Shown: positions 18,431 to 28,212, counted from the first letter of the stretch. The stretch: 64,000 nt of DNA from Fuerstiella sp. (GCA_029245955.1 JAQWOH010000038.1:372001-436000), one strand, 5' to 3'. Numbers and translations: made by a program. The notes: generated from the letters alone by a model not told the origin.

Positions 18431-18985
18431 TCACGCGGCGTCGTAATCCGCCAATCGGTTATTGGGCGTGAAGGCTTCGTTACTGCGCAGTGAATAACGC
18501 ATGTAATAAGCATCTTCCAACGTATCGTCGTAATGATTTCTCAGGACGGACAGTGCACGGAAGTTGCAATCTGCGAAGAACAGTTGAGCATCAAGGTTCG
18601 TTTCACGAACCTCAAGGACAATCTCGCGTCGACGCTGCTGAGACAACTTGTCGACCAGACGCTGCACCATCTGACCCCCAATACCCTGCCGACGAAGTTT
18701 TGGTGCAACTGCAAAGTTCAGGATTCGCAGCATTGACTGGTGCAACTCGTATATCATGAATCCCACGATTTCATGATCCAGTTCTGCGACCGTGCCGATG
18801 CAGTTTCGTTGTCGCAAGCAACACAAGAATTCTTCTTCCGTCCATGGAAACTCGAAGCTGGTCCCTTCAATCGCCAGCACTTCGTCCATGTCCCGACGAA
18901 TCAGCCATCGGATCTGAGTGCGTAAGGCCACTTCATCGGTGGAAGTTTCGGTGTCAAACTGGTCTTTAGTTCGCTTCAACCCCAT
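18431..18985 (-). CDS. GNAT acetyltransferase, RimI-like (ribosomal protein S18 alanine N-acetyltransferase)
   Basis: 184 residues starting at the ATG at 18985, which has a GGAGG five bases upstream; the longer frame to 19039 lacks this. The fold is plain: IRWLIRRDMDEVLAIEGTSF, FPWTEEEF (a RimI hallmark), then the acetyl-CoA loop RRQGIGGQMV and VLEVRETN with Asn and the following helix. RimI acetylates the N-terminal alanine of ribosomal protein S18; relatives modify other proteins, so the gene symbol is left open. The ~25-residue N-terminal charged extension is unusual for RimI. It converges on the sulfatase pseudogene. Confidence 0.8.
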   Translation of the reverse strand: MGLKRTKDQFDTETSTDEVALRTQIRWLIRRDMDEVLAIEGTSFEFPWTEEEFLCCLRQRNCIGTVAELDHEIVGFMIYELHQSMLRILNFAVAPKLRRQGIGGQMVQRLVDKLSQQRRREIVLEVRETNLDAQLFFADCNFRALSVLRNHYDDTLEDAYYMRYSLRSNEAFTPNNRLADYDAA

Positions 18986-19523
18986 CACGGCCTCCATGCC
19001 GAATTGTATTGAAGAGTGGTGTGGCACCTGCGTGCCCACATCACTACGTTCTTCGTAAGGAAATATTTCGACTGAAGGGTATCAAATCTGCCACCTTCGC
19101 GTCCAGGGTAATTACAGTTGAGCCGTCCAGCAGGCGAAATGTGTCCAGGATGGACGGCTGCGGCCGCAGTTCCTGCCATTTAGGGGTGTTGTGCAGTGCT
19201 ATTTGCTGCAGAATGGCAACGAAACGAAACGAAACATTCTCCGGAGGCAGATGGCTGCACTTCGGACGGCGATTTTACCTCATTTTGGGCTGTGGAGCGA
19301 GAATGTTTGAACGGCGGACGATTGTTCGTAGAATCAGGATCGGCGATTCTGAAGGCGGCACCGGCTCTTGCGGCCTTCGGTCGGTCTGTTTGTTCACAGG
19401 CGACTGTTGACTCTTTGATTCGAACACGGACCGCGAATCTTCGTCTACAAGGCTGAACCAGAACGTATGTTCACACCGCCATTTCATAAGCCTGCAGGAA
19501 TATTGCAGGGGCAAACCGTCATT
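18986..19523. other. Intergenic region between divergent RimI-like and DUF1080 genes
   Basis: About 540 bases. Short open frames exist on both strands but none shows a recognisable domain, a ribosome binding site or convincing protein composition. Promoters for both flanking genes should lie here. Confidence 0.45.
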
Positions 19524-20387
19524 ATGTCGCGGATTCTGTTGGGTATGCTGCTGATGTTATCCGGCGTCGTGCAGGCGCAGGATTCCAGGCAGACGGTTGC
19601 TGCCCGGTCGGATGTTGGTGAAACAGACGGAACAGGCGAAAAGGTCGCAGGCGAAAAGGTCGCAGACGAAAAGGCGGCTGCAGATGGCGACGGTCAGCAG
19701 AAGGATTCAAAGCCGGCTGCAGAGGACCTGCTGGCCGAGTCCATTGAACACAACTGGAAACAGTTTTCGTCCAAAGAGAATGTTGCACTCGGAGACGTCT
19801 GGAAGATTGTTGAGGTGGAAAACGAGAGATACCTGAAGTGCGCTGGGGAGCCCAAGGGGTTTCTCTATACGAAAAAGAAGTTTTCAGATTTCGAACTGAC
19901 TCTTGAGTGGAAGTACACTTCTGATCAAAACGGGAACAGCGGAGTCCTGGTCTACATGCAGGAGGAGTTGCGACTGTGGCCTGTGTCGATGCAGGTTCAA
20001 TTGCATCAGCCCAAGGCCGGTTCGGTCTTTCCCAGCGACGGAGCGAAGGGAACATCGAGCGATGTCGCCAGCCTGGCGAACGAGGTCGGCAAATGGAACA
20101 CGTGCCGCATTGTGAGTCAGGGTGGTCGTTTGTCTGTTCAGATCAACGGGAAAAACGCCGCTGAGGTCGCCGGGTGCGATCCCGCGAAGGGGTACATTGC
20201 GATCCAGTGCGAAGGCTCAGAAACCGTGTTTCGGCGGCTGCGCGTTCGCGACCTGAGCCCCGTTGCAGAGGTCGTCACAGAGGATTCACGGGCCCACAGG
20301 GCAGAAAAAACGGAATCGCCTGTTCCTGGATTCAGGGCGACGGAAAGTTCTCAGCCGGCCCAAACCAGCGACCGGACGTCTGAATAA
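19524..20387 (+). CDS. Secreted DUF1080 (3-keto-disaccharide hydrolase-like) protein
   Basis: 287 residues from the ATG at 19524, where a signal peptide begins (ILLGMLLMLSGVVQAQ). A charged linker with a threefold 15-bp repeat (GEKVA, GEKVA, DEKAA at 19635-19679) precedes the DUF1080 beta-sandwich (about 75-240). Family features are WKIVEVENERYLKC, DFELTLEWKY, NSGVLVYM, and WNTCRIVSQGGRLSVQINGK. DUF1080 resembles concanavalin-like glucanase folds and is very common in planctomycetes; some members hydrolyse 3-keto-glycosides. The C-terminal ~45 residues are low complexity. The ECF operon follows 142 bases downstream on the same strand. Confidence 0.85.
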   Translation: MSRILLGMLLMLSGVVQAQDSRQTVAARSDVGETDGTGEKVAGEKVADEKAAADGDGQQKDSKPAAEDLLAESIEHNWKQFSSKENVALGDVWKIVEVENERYLKCAGEPKGFLYTKKKFSDFELTLEWKYTSDQNGNSGVLVYMQEELRLWPVSMQVQLHQPKAGSVFPSDGAKGTSSDVASLANEVGKWNTCRIVSQGGRLSVQINGKNAAEVAGCDPAKGYIAIQCEGSETVFRRLRVRDLSPVAEVVTEDSRAHRAEKTESPVPGFRATESSQPAQTSDRTSE

Positions 20388-20529
20388 CAGCTCCGGAAGT
20401 TCAGCTTTGCGTTTTTTTTGTCCGGAAGATGTACGGTGCGGCAACTGATACTGCACGTGGACCTGGTGTTGCTATGTATCCCTCTTCGTTTGAACCACGC
20501 CGGTCCTTTCGTAACTGTCGTAACATTTA

Positions 20530-21045
20530 ATGACTCCGCAAGTCCTTTATCTTGAAAATGAAAGCTGGCTGAGGACCGTCGTGCGCAGTCGAGTCAGCGA
20601 GCCGGAGGCGGTTGAAGATATTATGCAGAACATCGCCCTGGCGCTTGTTCGGCAGAGAGAGTCCCTGGAGGAACTCAACCGCGTGGGGGCGTGGCTATAC
20701 CAGGTGGCAGTGAGGCAAGTGTTGATGTACCGCCGCACGCGTGGTCGTCGTCGGCGCTTTGAAGACCGTCTGCTGCAGGCTGCCGATGCTGGAAGCACTG
20801 CAGTGAACGCAGCAGGGCCGGCCGAGAGCGTGGTGGCCGCAGAAAAACAGGAACAGGTTCAGGACGCGCTGCGTCAACTTAATGAACTGGATCGTCAGAT
20901 TCTGATGCTGAAGTACACAGAGGGCTGGACGTATCGGCAACTGTCTGAACATCTGGGTGTAAAGGAAGACACTGTTGAGTATCGATTGATGAAAGCAAGG
21001 AAGAATCTTCGAAGGCTGCTGGCCGGATTTATGGCGGAGGCTTAG
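20530..21045 (+). CDS. ECF-type RNA polymerase sigma factor
   Basis: 171 residues with the two sigma domains. Region 2 (about 10-75) shows EAVEDIMQNIALALVRQRESL and AWLYQVAVRQVLMYRR. Region 4 (about 110-165) shows LNELDRQILMLKYTEGWTYRQ and LGVKEDTVEYRLMKARKNLR, the helix-turn-helix for -35 recognition. The acidic Ala/Gly linker between them is typical. It should direct RNA polymerase to stress or envelope promoters. It is the first gene of a three-gene run: the anti-sigma-like gene begins six bases after its stop. The ATG start is the only good one, but no strong ribosome binding site is visible. Confidence 0.9.
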   Translation: MTPQVLYLENESWLRTVVRSRVSEPEAVEDIMQNIALALVRQRESLEELNRVGAWLYQVAVRQVLMYRRTRGRRRRFEDRLLQAADAGSTAVNAAGPAESVVAAEKQEQVQDALRQLNELDRQILMLKYTEGWTYRQLSEHLGVKEDTVEYRLMKARKNLRRLLAGFMAEA

Positions 21046-21051
21046 GACACA

Positions 21052-21711
21052 ATGACAGAGCAAGACGAACGACTACTGCAACGCTGTATTGATGGTGAGA
21101 TTTCTGCTGAACAGCGTGCTGAACTGATACGGCAACTGGACGCTGCTCCGGAGCGCTGGAAGGCTCTGGCGTGTTCGTACATGGAAGATCAGCTGATCGC
21201 CGGTGGAATCAGACATTCAGTAGCTGCAGTCCAGGAACCACGCGAGCCTCAGTTGCTGCGGCGAAATGAAAAGCCGCATTGGTTCCACCACCCGCTTATG
21301 TCTGTGGCATTGTCGGCCTGTGTTGCATTCCTGGGCGGTGTGCTGATTTCGCGTGAAATCAGTTCCGGTGGGAATGCAGGGGCCGGTAACGTGGTGGCGG
21401 GGGCGTCGAGTGGGAATTCGGTTGCGGACCCCGGTACTGTTGCAGCAGACCTGGTATCAGAGCCGGATTACAGCCTGCGACTGGAAGCTGACGGGACGAT
21501 CTCACGAGAGCTGCCTGTATTTGATGATGCCACCAGGTTTATGTCGGAATTTGAACGGTACCGGCAACAAATGAAAGAGTCTTTGCGAGACGACCATCGG
21601 GTCCTTGACAGTCGCGGCAGTCGGATTCAATTGATACAGCTGCGGATGGACGATGGACGGACAGTTGTTATTCCGTTTGAGGAAACGCAGATTTCTCCTC
21701 GGCTACAATAG
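21052..21711 (+). CDS. Putative membrane anti-sigma factor
   Basis: 219 residues. The cytoplasmic N-terminus (DERLLQRCIDGEISAEQRAELIRQLD) matches the helical opening common in planctomycete anti-sigma proteins. One transmembrane segment follows at about 83-101 (MSVALSACVAFLGGVLI), then a ~115-residue exterior domain of unknown fold. No clear zinc-binding HxxxCxxC is present, so it is not a classical ZAS-domain anti-sigma. The position directly after the ECF gene (6-base gap) and this layout make anti-sigma function likely but unproven. The exterior part ends with QLRMDDGRTVVIPFEE, a beta-rich tail. Confidence 0.72.
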   Translation: MTEQDERLLQRCIDGEISAEQRAELIRQLDAAPERWKALACSYMEDQLIAGGIRHSVAAVQEPREPQLLRRNEKPHWFHHPLMSVALSACVAFLGGVLISREISSGGNAGAGNVVAGASSGNSVADPGTVAADLVSEPDYSLRLEADGTISRELPVFDDATRFMSEFERYRQQMKESLRDDHRVLDSRGSRIQLIQLRMDDGRTVVIPFEETQISPRLQ

Positions 21712-21740
21712 TTGCTCGTTGAATGAAAGGAAAACAGACA

Positions 21741-22763
21741 ATGAAGCTAACGATTATGTCAGTACTGTTGTTCGCCGGATTGGCGATTTCGTCTTTGTCG
21801 CATGCGGAGGACGAATCTGTCCGGAAGCAGACGAAGAAGAGTCAGTCGGTGGAAGTTGTCGTGGAATCCACTTCAGAAAAAACAGATGACTCCAATGCCA
21901 GGACTTCTGTCAAAGGACGTATCGTCATTGAAGGGCCGGACGGCAAACGTCAGGAGTACGATCTGGGTGAGTCACTGTCCGGTGGTGTCAAAATTAACGT
22001 CGATGATTTGCCGCAATTGCACCGGCACCTTCAAGTTGGCGGTGCGGATTCGCACATGATTGGCATTATGTGCGAACCCGCCAGCGATCTGCTGCGACGG
22101 CATCTTAAACTGCTGGATCAGGGACTTCTGGCCAGTCATGTTTCAGAGGGGCTGCCAGCGGCTGCTGCGGGAATCAGGAAGGATGACATTCTGCTGTCGG
22201 TCGGAGAACAGAAACTGAACCATGTTCCGGATCTGGTTAAAGTTGTGTCCGGCTCAGAAGGTAACGAACTTACTGTTGATCTGCTGCGTGATGGTGAACG
22301 GATTTCCGTCGCGGTAACTCCGCGTAAGGTGACTGGAGAGGAACTCACTCACATGCTGAAGCCGCTGACCTTGCTTCACCGGCATCAAGCCGGTGAGCAA
22401 GGTGAGGGGATCGCGGGTGTGTTCTCTGAGATAGAACAGATCAGTGGCGACAAAGGAACGCCGCATGTGTTCCTGCGTAGTTTTGGTCCGGGCATGCGGC
22501 TCGATGATTCAGCCGGACCACATGAACGGCAGCATATTCTGCACTTGATCAAACGAATGGCCGAAAAACAGAACTCTGCTGACCCGGACGCTGACGAAGA
22601 ATCGGCCACCGGTGCCAGGGGGAAGACTTCTGCTGAGACGAAATCGGACGCGTCTTCAGTTGATCGTGAATTGATCATGAAAGTGCTGAAGATGCAGGTC
22701 GAACAGCTTCGCAGTCAGGTTTCCGCAATCGAAAAGCAGCTTGCCGAAACGAAGGAGAAATAG
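21741..22763 (+). CDS. Secreted PDZ-domain protein of an ECF operon
   Basis: 340 residues from the ATG at 21741 (AAGGA about ten bases upstream; another ATG lies at 21723). A signal peptide (IMSVLLFAGLAISSLSHA) is followed by a charged linker, then a PDZ domain near 120-195 (LLASHVSEGLPAAAAGIRKDDILLSVG with ELTVDLLRDGERISV). The C-terminus ends in a predicted coiled coil (VEQLRSQVSAIEKQLAETKEK). No protease domain is present. It follows the anti-sigma-like gene by 29 bases and may sense or bind C-terminal peptides outside the cell to control the sigma factor, by analogy with DegS/RseP signalling; that is inference. A strong intragenic hairpin lies at 22368-22403. Confidence 0.82.
   Translation: MKLTIMSVLLFAGLAISSLSHAEDESVRKQTKKSQSVEVVVESTSEKTDDSNARTSVKGRIVIEGPDGKRQEYDLGESLSGGVKINVDDLPQLHRHLQVGGADSHMIGIMCEPASDLLRRHLKLLDQGLLASHVSEGLPAAAAGIRKDDILLSVGEQKLNHVPDLVKVVSGSEGNELTVDLLRDGERISVAVTPRKVTGEELTHMLKPLTLLHRHQAGEQGEGIAGVFSEIEQISGDKGTPHVFLRSFGPGMRLDDSAGPHERQHILHLIKRMAEKQNSADPDADEESATGARGKTSAETKSDASSVDRELIMKVLKMQVEQLRSQVSAIEKQLAETKEK
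22368..22403 (+). repeat. 15-bp near-perfect hairpin within the PDZ gene
   Basis: ACCTTGC and TCACCGGC pair with GCCGGTGA and GCAAGGT around an ATCAA loop, with a single bulged T at 22375. It lies after the PDZ domain coding region. Confidence 0.85.
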
Positions 22764-23598
22764 CCGCGGAAATTCGATACAAAGCCGGAAACCAAGTGCC
22801 GTCACAGATGCTTTAAGCGATTCGTTGGACCGCGGGGGCATGTCGTTCGTGTTTTTTTTCTGGCCACTCACTTATAGGTGTGCAGGTAGCCGGGTAGGGT
22901 TAAACCTGGCTGCTCAGCATTTCCGGAGGCATTCCTCGCAGATCGCGCATGGCAGTCTGTCCGAACAGTCGTTTCCGGAATCCAATTCATCCGACGCCAG
23001 GTATGTTCGTGAAATTCACGCCGTGTCCTGTCAAAGCGGCCTCCGGTCTGAGGCAACTCGGGACATTCAGACATGATTTCGTACCAATAAGAAGATAACT
23101 GACTTCGCAGCCGTACGATTCCACTTCAGTCCTTGCTCAGAAAATATTGTGGATCCCCAACAGGATCAGAGCCCTGCGCTGAAATCGTTTCGGTTTTTGA
23201 CAGCGGTCTGAGGCTGAACTGCACCCCAAAGCGGTGTCAGGGCCTTTGTTGCACGACACCCGGGCTCTCCCTGTGGATGCCTACGCGCGAGGGAACTTAC
23301 ACGACGCACTGTTCCACTACGTTGCTCGGATGTGCATCTGTTGACTGTTTATTGGGAACTGATTCCGGAGTCATCACCAGACCTGCGCAGAAACGGCAGG
23401 TCCGGTCTGACGATTCGTCGGCCCGTTGCGGGCAGGGCAAACACTGATAGAATGTGCGCCGTCGCATGTTGTTTTCGAAAACGCGTCGCGTTCGGGAATC
23501 TCGAGTTTGCGTTCGTTGGGTAAAATGAAGCTGACGACAGCTGCGGTCGCCCTCAATCCTCTGAATTATTCTGTATAACCGAAATTCTTTCGCCCCTC
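22764..23598. other. Gene-poor region after the ECF operon
   Basis: About 835 bases between the PDZ gene and the methyltransferase gene. Small frames on both strands show no domain, repeat or strong ribosome binding site. Nothing supportable was found; a short transcript or decayed gene cannot be excluded. Confidence 0.45.
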
Positions 23599-24381
23599 AT
23601 GACTGAAATCATCGAGGGAAGTATTTACGACTTCCCCACGTATTACGATCTACTGTTCGGTTCAGACTGGAAAGCCGAATTCCGTTTCCTGCAGCAAGCC
23701 TTTCCGAAGCATGCCGGTTGCAGCGTTCAGCGTGTTTTTGAACCGGCATGTGGTACCGGTCGCCTGCTGATTAAGCTGGCGCAGGCCGGATACGACGTTG
23801 GCGGCAACGATTTGAATGGAAAATCGATCGACTTCTGCAACGACCGGCTGCAGCGGTTCAAGTTTGCTCGTAGTACGTTTATTGGCGATATGGCCGATTT
23901 TAGAGTGAAGAAGAAGTACCACGCCGCGTTTAATCTGATCAACACTTTTCGTCATCTGCCGACTGAAGCTGCTGCCGAGGCGCATCTGCACTGCATGGCG
24001 CGCGCGTTGACAAAAGGAGGCCTCTACATTCTGGGACTGCATCTGGAGCCAACTGAAGCTCCACGAATGGAGGAAGAAAGCTGGTCTGCCAGACGCGGTA
24101 ATCTGGCCATCACATCATATATGTGGTCCAAGGGAATTGATCGCAGGAATCGCCAGGAGCACCTGGGGATTACGTTGGATATCTATACTCCGACGGCGCA
24201 CCGACGCATCGTGGATCATATGGACTATCGTACCTACAAACACGCCCAGTTTAAGTCGTTGCTGAAGAAGGTGCCCGAGTTTGAAGTCGCTGAGATCTAC
24301 GACTTTAGCTACGAAATTGATAATCCTCACCGGATTACCGGGACGTCTGAAGACGTGGTCTTTGTTCTTCGAAAAGTCTGA
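23599..24381 (+). CDS. Class I SAM-dependent methyltransferase
   Basis: 260 residues. Motif I is FEPACGTGRLL, followed by the acidic end of strand two in GGNDLNGKS and motif IV-like AFNLINTFRHL. The cap includes an N-terminal YYDLLFGSDW segment. The acceptor cannot be read from sequence; the AdoMet fold is clear. The C-terminal half (HLGITLDIYTPTAHRRIVDHM, then FEVAEIYDFSYE) resembles small-molecule methyltransferases of this type. No signal sequence. The large DUF1549/DUF1553 gene starts 95 bases downstream on the same strand. Confidence 0.87.
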   Translation: MTEIIEGSIYDFPTYYDLLFGSDWKAEFRFLQQAFPKHAGCSVQRVFEPACGTGRLLIKLAQAGYDVGGNDLNGKSIDFCNDRLQRFKFARSTFIGDMADFRVKKKYHAAFNLINTFRHLPTEAAAEAHLHCMARALTKGGLYILGLHLEPTEAPRMEEESWSARRGNLAITSYMWSKGIDRRNRQEHLGITLDIYTPTAHRRIVDHMDYRTYKHAQFKSLLKKVPEFEVAEIYDFSYEIDNPHRITGTSEDVVFVLRKV

Positions 24382-24476
24382 TACTGTGGCGGTCTGTCGT
24401 GTTGTTACCATGCGGAACTGCTTGTATACGATGCGCGGATTCAACAGACGACAAAATCTGTCGAGCCAGCCAAAAC

Positions 24477-27400
24477 ATGAGAGTTGCTTATTCCATTGTG
24501 TTACTGACGGGTCTGACGTTCGCGGGCTTTAGTGTTGCCACAGTTGATGTGGTTGCTCAAGACGTACGGGAGTCCGTTGACTTTACGCGGGACGTTCGTC
24601 CGATTCTGTCCAACGCCTGTTTTCACTGTCACGGGCCGGACGAAGACACTCGTGAGGCGGAGTTGCGGCTTGATCAAAGGGACGGTCTGTTTGAACATCG
24701 CGACGAGTATACGATCGTCAACCCCGGCGATCATTCAGGCAGCGAATTGATTCGGCGGATTCTGTCTCATGATCCGGATGAAGTGATGCCCCCCGCGGAC
24801 TCCACCAAGTCTCTGACCGAACAACAGAAGCGCATTCTTGTGCGGTGGGTGGAACAGGGAGCCGAATGGAAGGAACACTGGGCTTTTGTGCCGCCCACGC
24901 GGTCCGTTGTGCCGGATGTCAGCCGTCCGGAATGGTGTCGAAATGAAATTGACCGTTTTACCTTGGCACAAATGGACCGTGCCGGACTGACACCTTCAGG
25001 CGAAGCAGCACCGTATACGTTGATTCGCCGGCTGTACCTTGATCTGATCGGGCTGCCGCCGACGCCACAGGAAGCCGAGGCCTGGGCGGAAAAGATCTGG
25101 CATTCCAATGGTACAGATGAAGCAGCGTACCAGACGCTGGTCGATCATCTGCTGCATTCCCCTCATTACGGCGAACGCGCGGCTCGACGCTGGCTGGATC
25201 TCGCCCGGTATGCGGATACGAACGGCTACGAAAAAGATCGAGAACGCAGCGTCTGGCCGTATCGTGACTGGGTCATAAACGCGATCAACGATGGTATGCC
25301 GTTTGATCGCTTTACTATTGAGCAGCTGGCCGGAGACATGCTTCCGTATGCGACCCGTGAGCAGCGGGTCGCGACCGGCTTTCACCGGAACACTATGCTG
25401 AACGAAGAGGGTGGGATCGATCCTCTGGAATTCCGTTTTCATGCGATGACTGATCGTGTCGCCACTACGGGCACCACCTGGCTGGGCCTGACTTTGAGTT
25501 GTTGTCAGTGTCACTCTCACAAGTACGATCCGGTTTCGCATCGTGAGTACTACCAGCTCATGGCGTATCTCAATAATGCTGATGAACCGTCGCTTCAACT
25601 GCCCGACGAATCGTTTGAGCGGACATGGGCCGCAAATCAAGAAAAAGCTGATCAGTTGATGGCCGCGTTGCCGCAAAAGTGGCCGATCGCTGTTTTCGCA
25701 CCTGTCGGGGTCCAGGTGGTCAGTACGACGGCTGACGGTGGACAGACATTCCGGACACGCGAAGACGCGTTCATTGAGGTTGGCGGCGAAAACCCGGAGC
25801 GTGCAACCTATGTTGTGGATCTGGAATTGGCGAGTGCCGAATTTGACACGCTGACACTCAGTACAAAGGCCGTTCGGAAGCAGGCTGGGCCTGGTCGAAC
25901 AATGCACGGCAATTTTGTTCTGAGCGAAATCGAAGTGGATGCGGTGCACGACAGCACGTCAGACGGGACTTCGGATACGACCAAGTTGACCATAAAGTCG
26001 GCCACGGCTTCCGCAGAACAGTCGGGTTACGTCGCGCGGCACGCAATTGACGGCAACGCAGCGACTGGCTGGGGTATCCATGATGACAGGGGCGTCGGCA
26101 AGACTGCTAAAGCAATATTCGTGCTCGACACCAGCAACTTGTCTCAACGGGCAAAGGGGCCGGTACGACTGAGAGTGACATTGAAACAGTTGCTGGGTCG
26201 TCAGCACACCATCGGTGCGTTCAAGCTGGCAGCATCACGCACAGGAACGCAGGACGAACTGCAGGAGGCTCGCGGAAAACTGATGCAGGTTGCGTTTGAT
26301 CAATGGCAGAAAGACGAAGCGCCCAATGCTGTCGAATGGAAACCACTGACGCCGATCAGTGCAACGTCGAATCTACCGGTGCTGACGATCCAGGATGATG
26401 ACTCAGTCTTTGCCAGTGGTGACACGGCCAAACGGGACCATTACTACATTACGGTAGCGCCGTCGGCGACGCCCATTGCGGCCCTGCGACTTGAGACTCT
26501 TCCCGATGATCGCCTTCCTGCCGGTGGCCCGGGTTCCACGTACTATGAAGGCACACTTGGTGATTTCTTTCTGGTAGAAATCGGAGCAACCGCAGGTGAA
26601 GCGAATGTTCCCTTTGTTTCTGCGTCTCACACGTATGCGAAAAACAGATATGGGAACAATCCGGTGTCTGCGGCGCTGGCGATCGATGGGGACGTGCAGA
26701 CGGGGTGGTCAGTTCATGCTCGACAGGGCGAACGGCATGATGCTGTGTTTGTGTTCAGGGAGCCTGTGCCGGCTGGTACGGCGCTGAATCTTAAGATGAC
26801 TTTTGGTCGACATTTTGCCAGTTCGCTGGGTCGATTTCGTTTTTCTGCAACTGCTGCCCGGTCTGAGCCGCAGGCACGAAGTTATTCGGACGAAGTGTCC
26901 CGTTTGCTGGCACGGCCCGACCTGCAGTACCGGCCCGCAGAACGCGAGCAGATGTGGAACGCATTCCTGCTCAGTGCCCCGCAACTTTCGTCTCAGTCTG
27001 AGCAGATTCGAAAACTTCGCAGTCGCCCCGCGACAAAGTCGACGCTGGTGATGGCCGAACGTCCGGCACAACACCCGCGCCCGACCCATCGTCACCACCG
27101 CGGGGAATATCTTCAGCCACGTGAACCAGTGCAGCCTGGCCTGCCAGCGGTGCTATCCGGAGACAAAGACGATTTGCCTGCCACTCGGCTTGAATTTGCA
27201 ACATGGATCGTTTCCCCGGAGAATCCGCTGACGGCGCGAGTTGTTGTCAATCGGCAGTGGGCGGCCCTGTTTGGCACGGGGATCGTGAAGACAGTTGACG
27301 ATTTGGGTCTGCAGGGAGAATCTCCGTCGCACCCGAGACTGCTTGACTGGCTGGCCGTGACGTTTCGGGATGTTGACGCCTGGTCGCTAAGAAAATTACA

Positions 27401-28130
27401 TCGCAGAATCGTCAGCAGTTCCACTTATCGTCAGACGGCATCAGTCAGCAGCGAGGCAGCGAACGTTGATCCGCAGAATCGGCTGTTAAGTTTTGCGCCC
27501 CGATACCGTTTGGACGCCGAGGTCATTCGCGATCAACTGCTGGTGGCCAGCGGTGTGCTGTCAGCGAAAATCGGTGGTCCGTCGGTTCGTCCTCCCCAGC
27601 CTGCAGGCGTAACGGAAGCGGCGTACGGCGGCGCTCGATGGAATGCGGGGAAAGGGGATGATCGTTACCGCCGCAGTCTGTATACGTATGCCAAACGCAC
27701 AGCACCGTTCGCAATGTTGTCAACCTTCGACGGTCCCAGTGGAGAAGCATGTGTTGCCCGCCGAAATCGCAGCAATAGCCCTCTGCAGGCACTGACGCTG
27801 TTGAATGACGTGATGCTGATGGATCTGGCACGGCAGGCCGCGCGACTGTTGACGGCTGACAGCGAACGTGCTGACAGCGAACGGATGACGATGTTTTTCC
27901 GTCGGGTGTTAGTCAGACGCCCAACAGACGAAGAACTCGATTCACTGCTGTCGTTTCTGGACGCACAGCGGCATGGGTTTCTCGCGTCTCCCGAGTCAGC
28001 TCAAGAGTTGCTGAGTCTGACGGATGAGCAGGCAGCTGGCATAAATGTGAACAGGCTGGCCAGCAATGCGGCTTGGGCCGCCACGGCTCGTGCCTTGTTC
28101 GGTCTGGACGAAACACTAACACGCGAGTGA
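24477..28130 (+). CDS. Planctomycete cytochrome-type protein with DUF1549 and DUF1553 domains
   Basis: 1,217 residues from the ATG at 24477, where a signal peptide begins (YSIVLLTGLTFAGFSVA). An N-terminal CxxCH haem motif (C48, C51, H52, in ACFHCHGPD) belongs to the PSCyt1 region. DUF1549 follows with YGERAARRWLDLARYADTNG, and the SCCQCHSHKYDP segment gives a second Cys/His cluster. A ~450-residue insert holds two repeated beta-rich segments (each containing an AIDG or ATGW-type motif) before the C-terminal DUF1553 block (RVVVNRQWAALFGTGIV; PPQPAGVTE; RRNRSNSPLQALTLLND). These secreted proteins are a hallmark of planctomycetes, often linked with DUF1501 proteins and polysaccharide breakdown. 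Their reaction is unknown. Confidence 0.93.
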   Translation: MRVAYSIVLLTGLTFAGFSVATVDVVAQDVRESVDFTRDVRPILSNACFHCHGPDEDTREAELRLDQRDGLFEHRDEYTIVNPGDHSGSELIRRILSHDPDEVMPPADSTKSLTEQQKRILVRWVEQGAEWKEHWAFVPPTRSVVPDVSRPEWCRNEIDRFTLAQMDRAGLTPSGEAAPYTLIRRLYLDLIGLPPTPQEAEAWAEKIWHSNGTDEAAYQTLVDHLLHSPHYGERAARRWLDLARYADTNGYEKDRERSVWPYRDWVINAINDGMPFDRFTIEQLAGDMLPYATREQRVATGFHRNTMLNEEGGIDPLEFRFHAMTDRVATTGTTWLGLTLSCCQCHSHKYDPVSHREYYQLMAYLNNADEPSLQLPDESFERTWAANQEKADQLMAALPQKWPIAVFAPVGVQVVSTTADGGQTFRTREDAFIEVGGENPERATYVVDLELASAEFDTLTLSTKAVRKQAGPGRTMHGNFVLSEIEVDAVHDSTSDGTSDTTKLTIKSATASAEQSGYVARHAIDGNAATGWGIHDDRGVGKTAKAIFVLDTSNLSQRAKGPVRLRVTLKQLLGRQHTIGAFKLAASRTGTQDELQEARGKLMQVAFDQWQKDEAPNAVEWKPLTPISATSNLPVLTIQDDDSVFASGDTAKRDHYYITVAPSATPIAALRLETLPDDRLPAGGPGSTYYEGTLGDFFLVEIGATAGEANVPFVSASHTYAKNRYGNNPVSAALAIDGDVQTGWSVHARQGERHDAVFVFREPVPAGTALNLKMTFGRHFASSLGRFRFSATAARSEPQARSYSDEVSRLLARPDLQYRPAEREQMWNAFLLSAPQLSSQSEQIRKLRSRPATKSTLVMAERPAQHPRPTHRHHRGEYLQPREPVQPGLPAVLSGDKDDLPATRLEFATWIVSPENPLTARVVVNRQWAALFGTGIVKTVDDLGLQGESPSHPRLLDWLAVTFRDVDAWSLRKLHRRIVSSSTYRQTASVSSEAANVDPQNRLLSFAPRYRLDAEVIRDQLLVASGVLSAKIGGPSVRPPQPAGVTEAAYGGARWNAGKGDDRYRRSLYTYAKRTAPFAMLSTFDGPSGEACVARRNRSNSPLQALTLLNDVMLMDLARQAARLLTADSERADSERMTMFFRRVLVRRPTDEELDSLLSFLDAQRHGFLASPESAQELLSLTDEQAAGINVNRLASNAAWAATARALFGLDETLTRE

Positions 28131-28212
28131 ATCAAATTCGCGGTGAGACAATGCGAGAATTTATCTGCCGCCGCGTACCAGTACATCACCTTAACCACGT
28201 GCCACTGCCAAG

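Noticed and set aside
19009..19456. Plus-strand frames between the RimI-like and DUF1080 genes
   Set aside because: No recognisable fold, no ribosome binding site and no signal or membrane segment.
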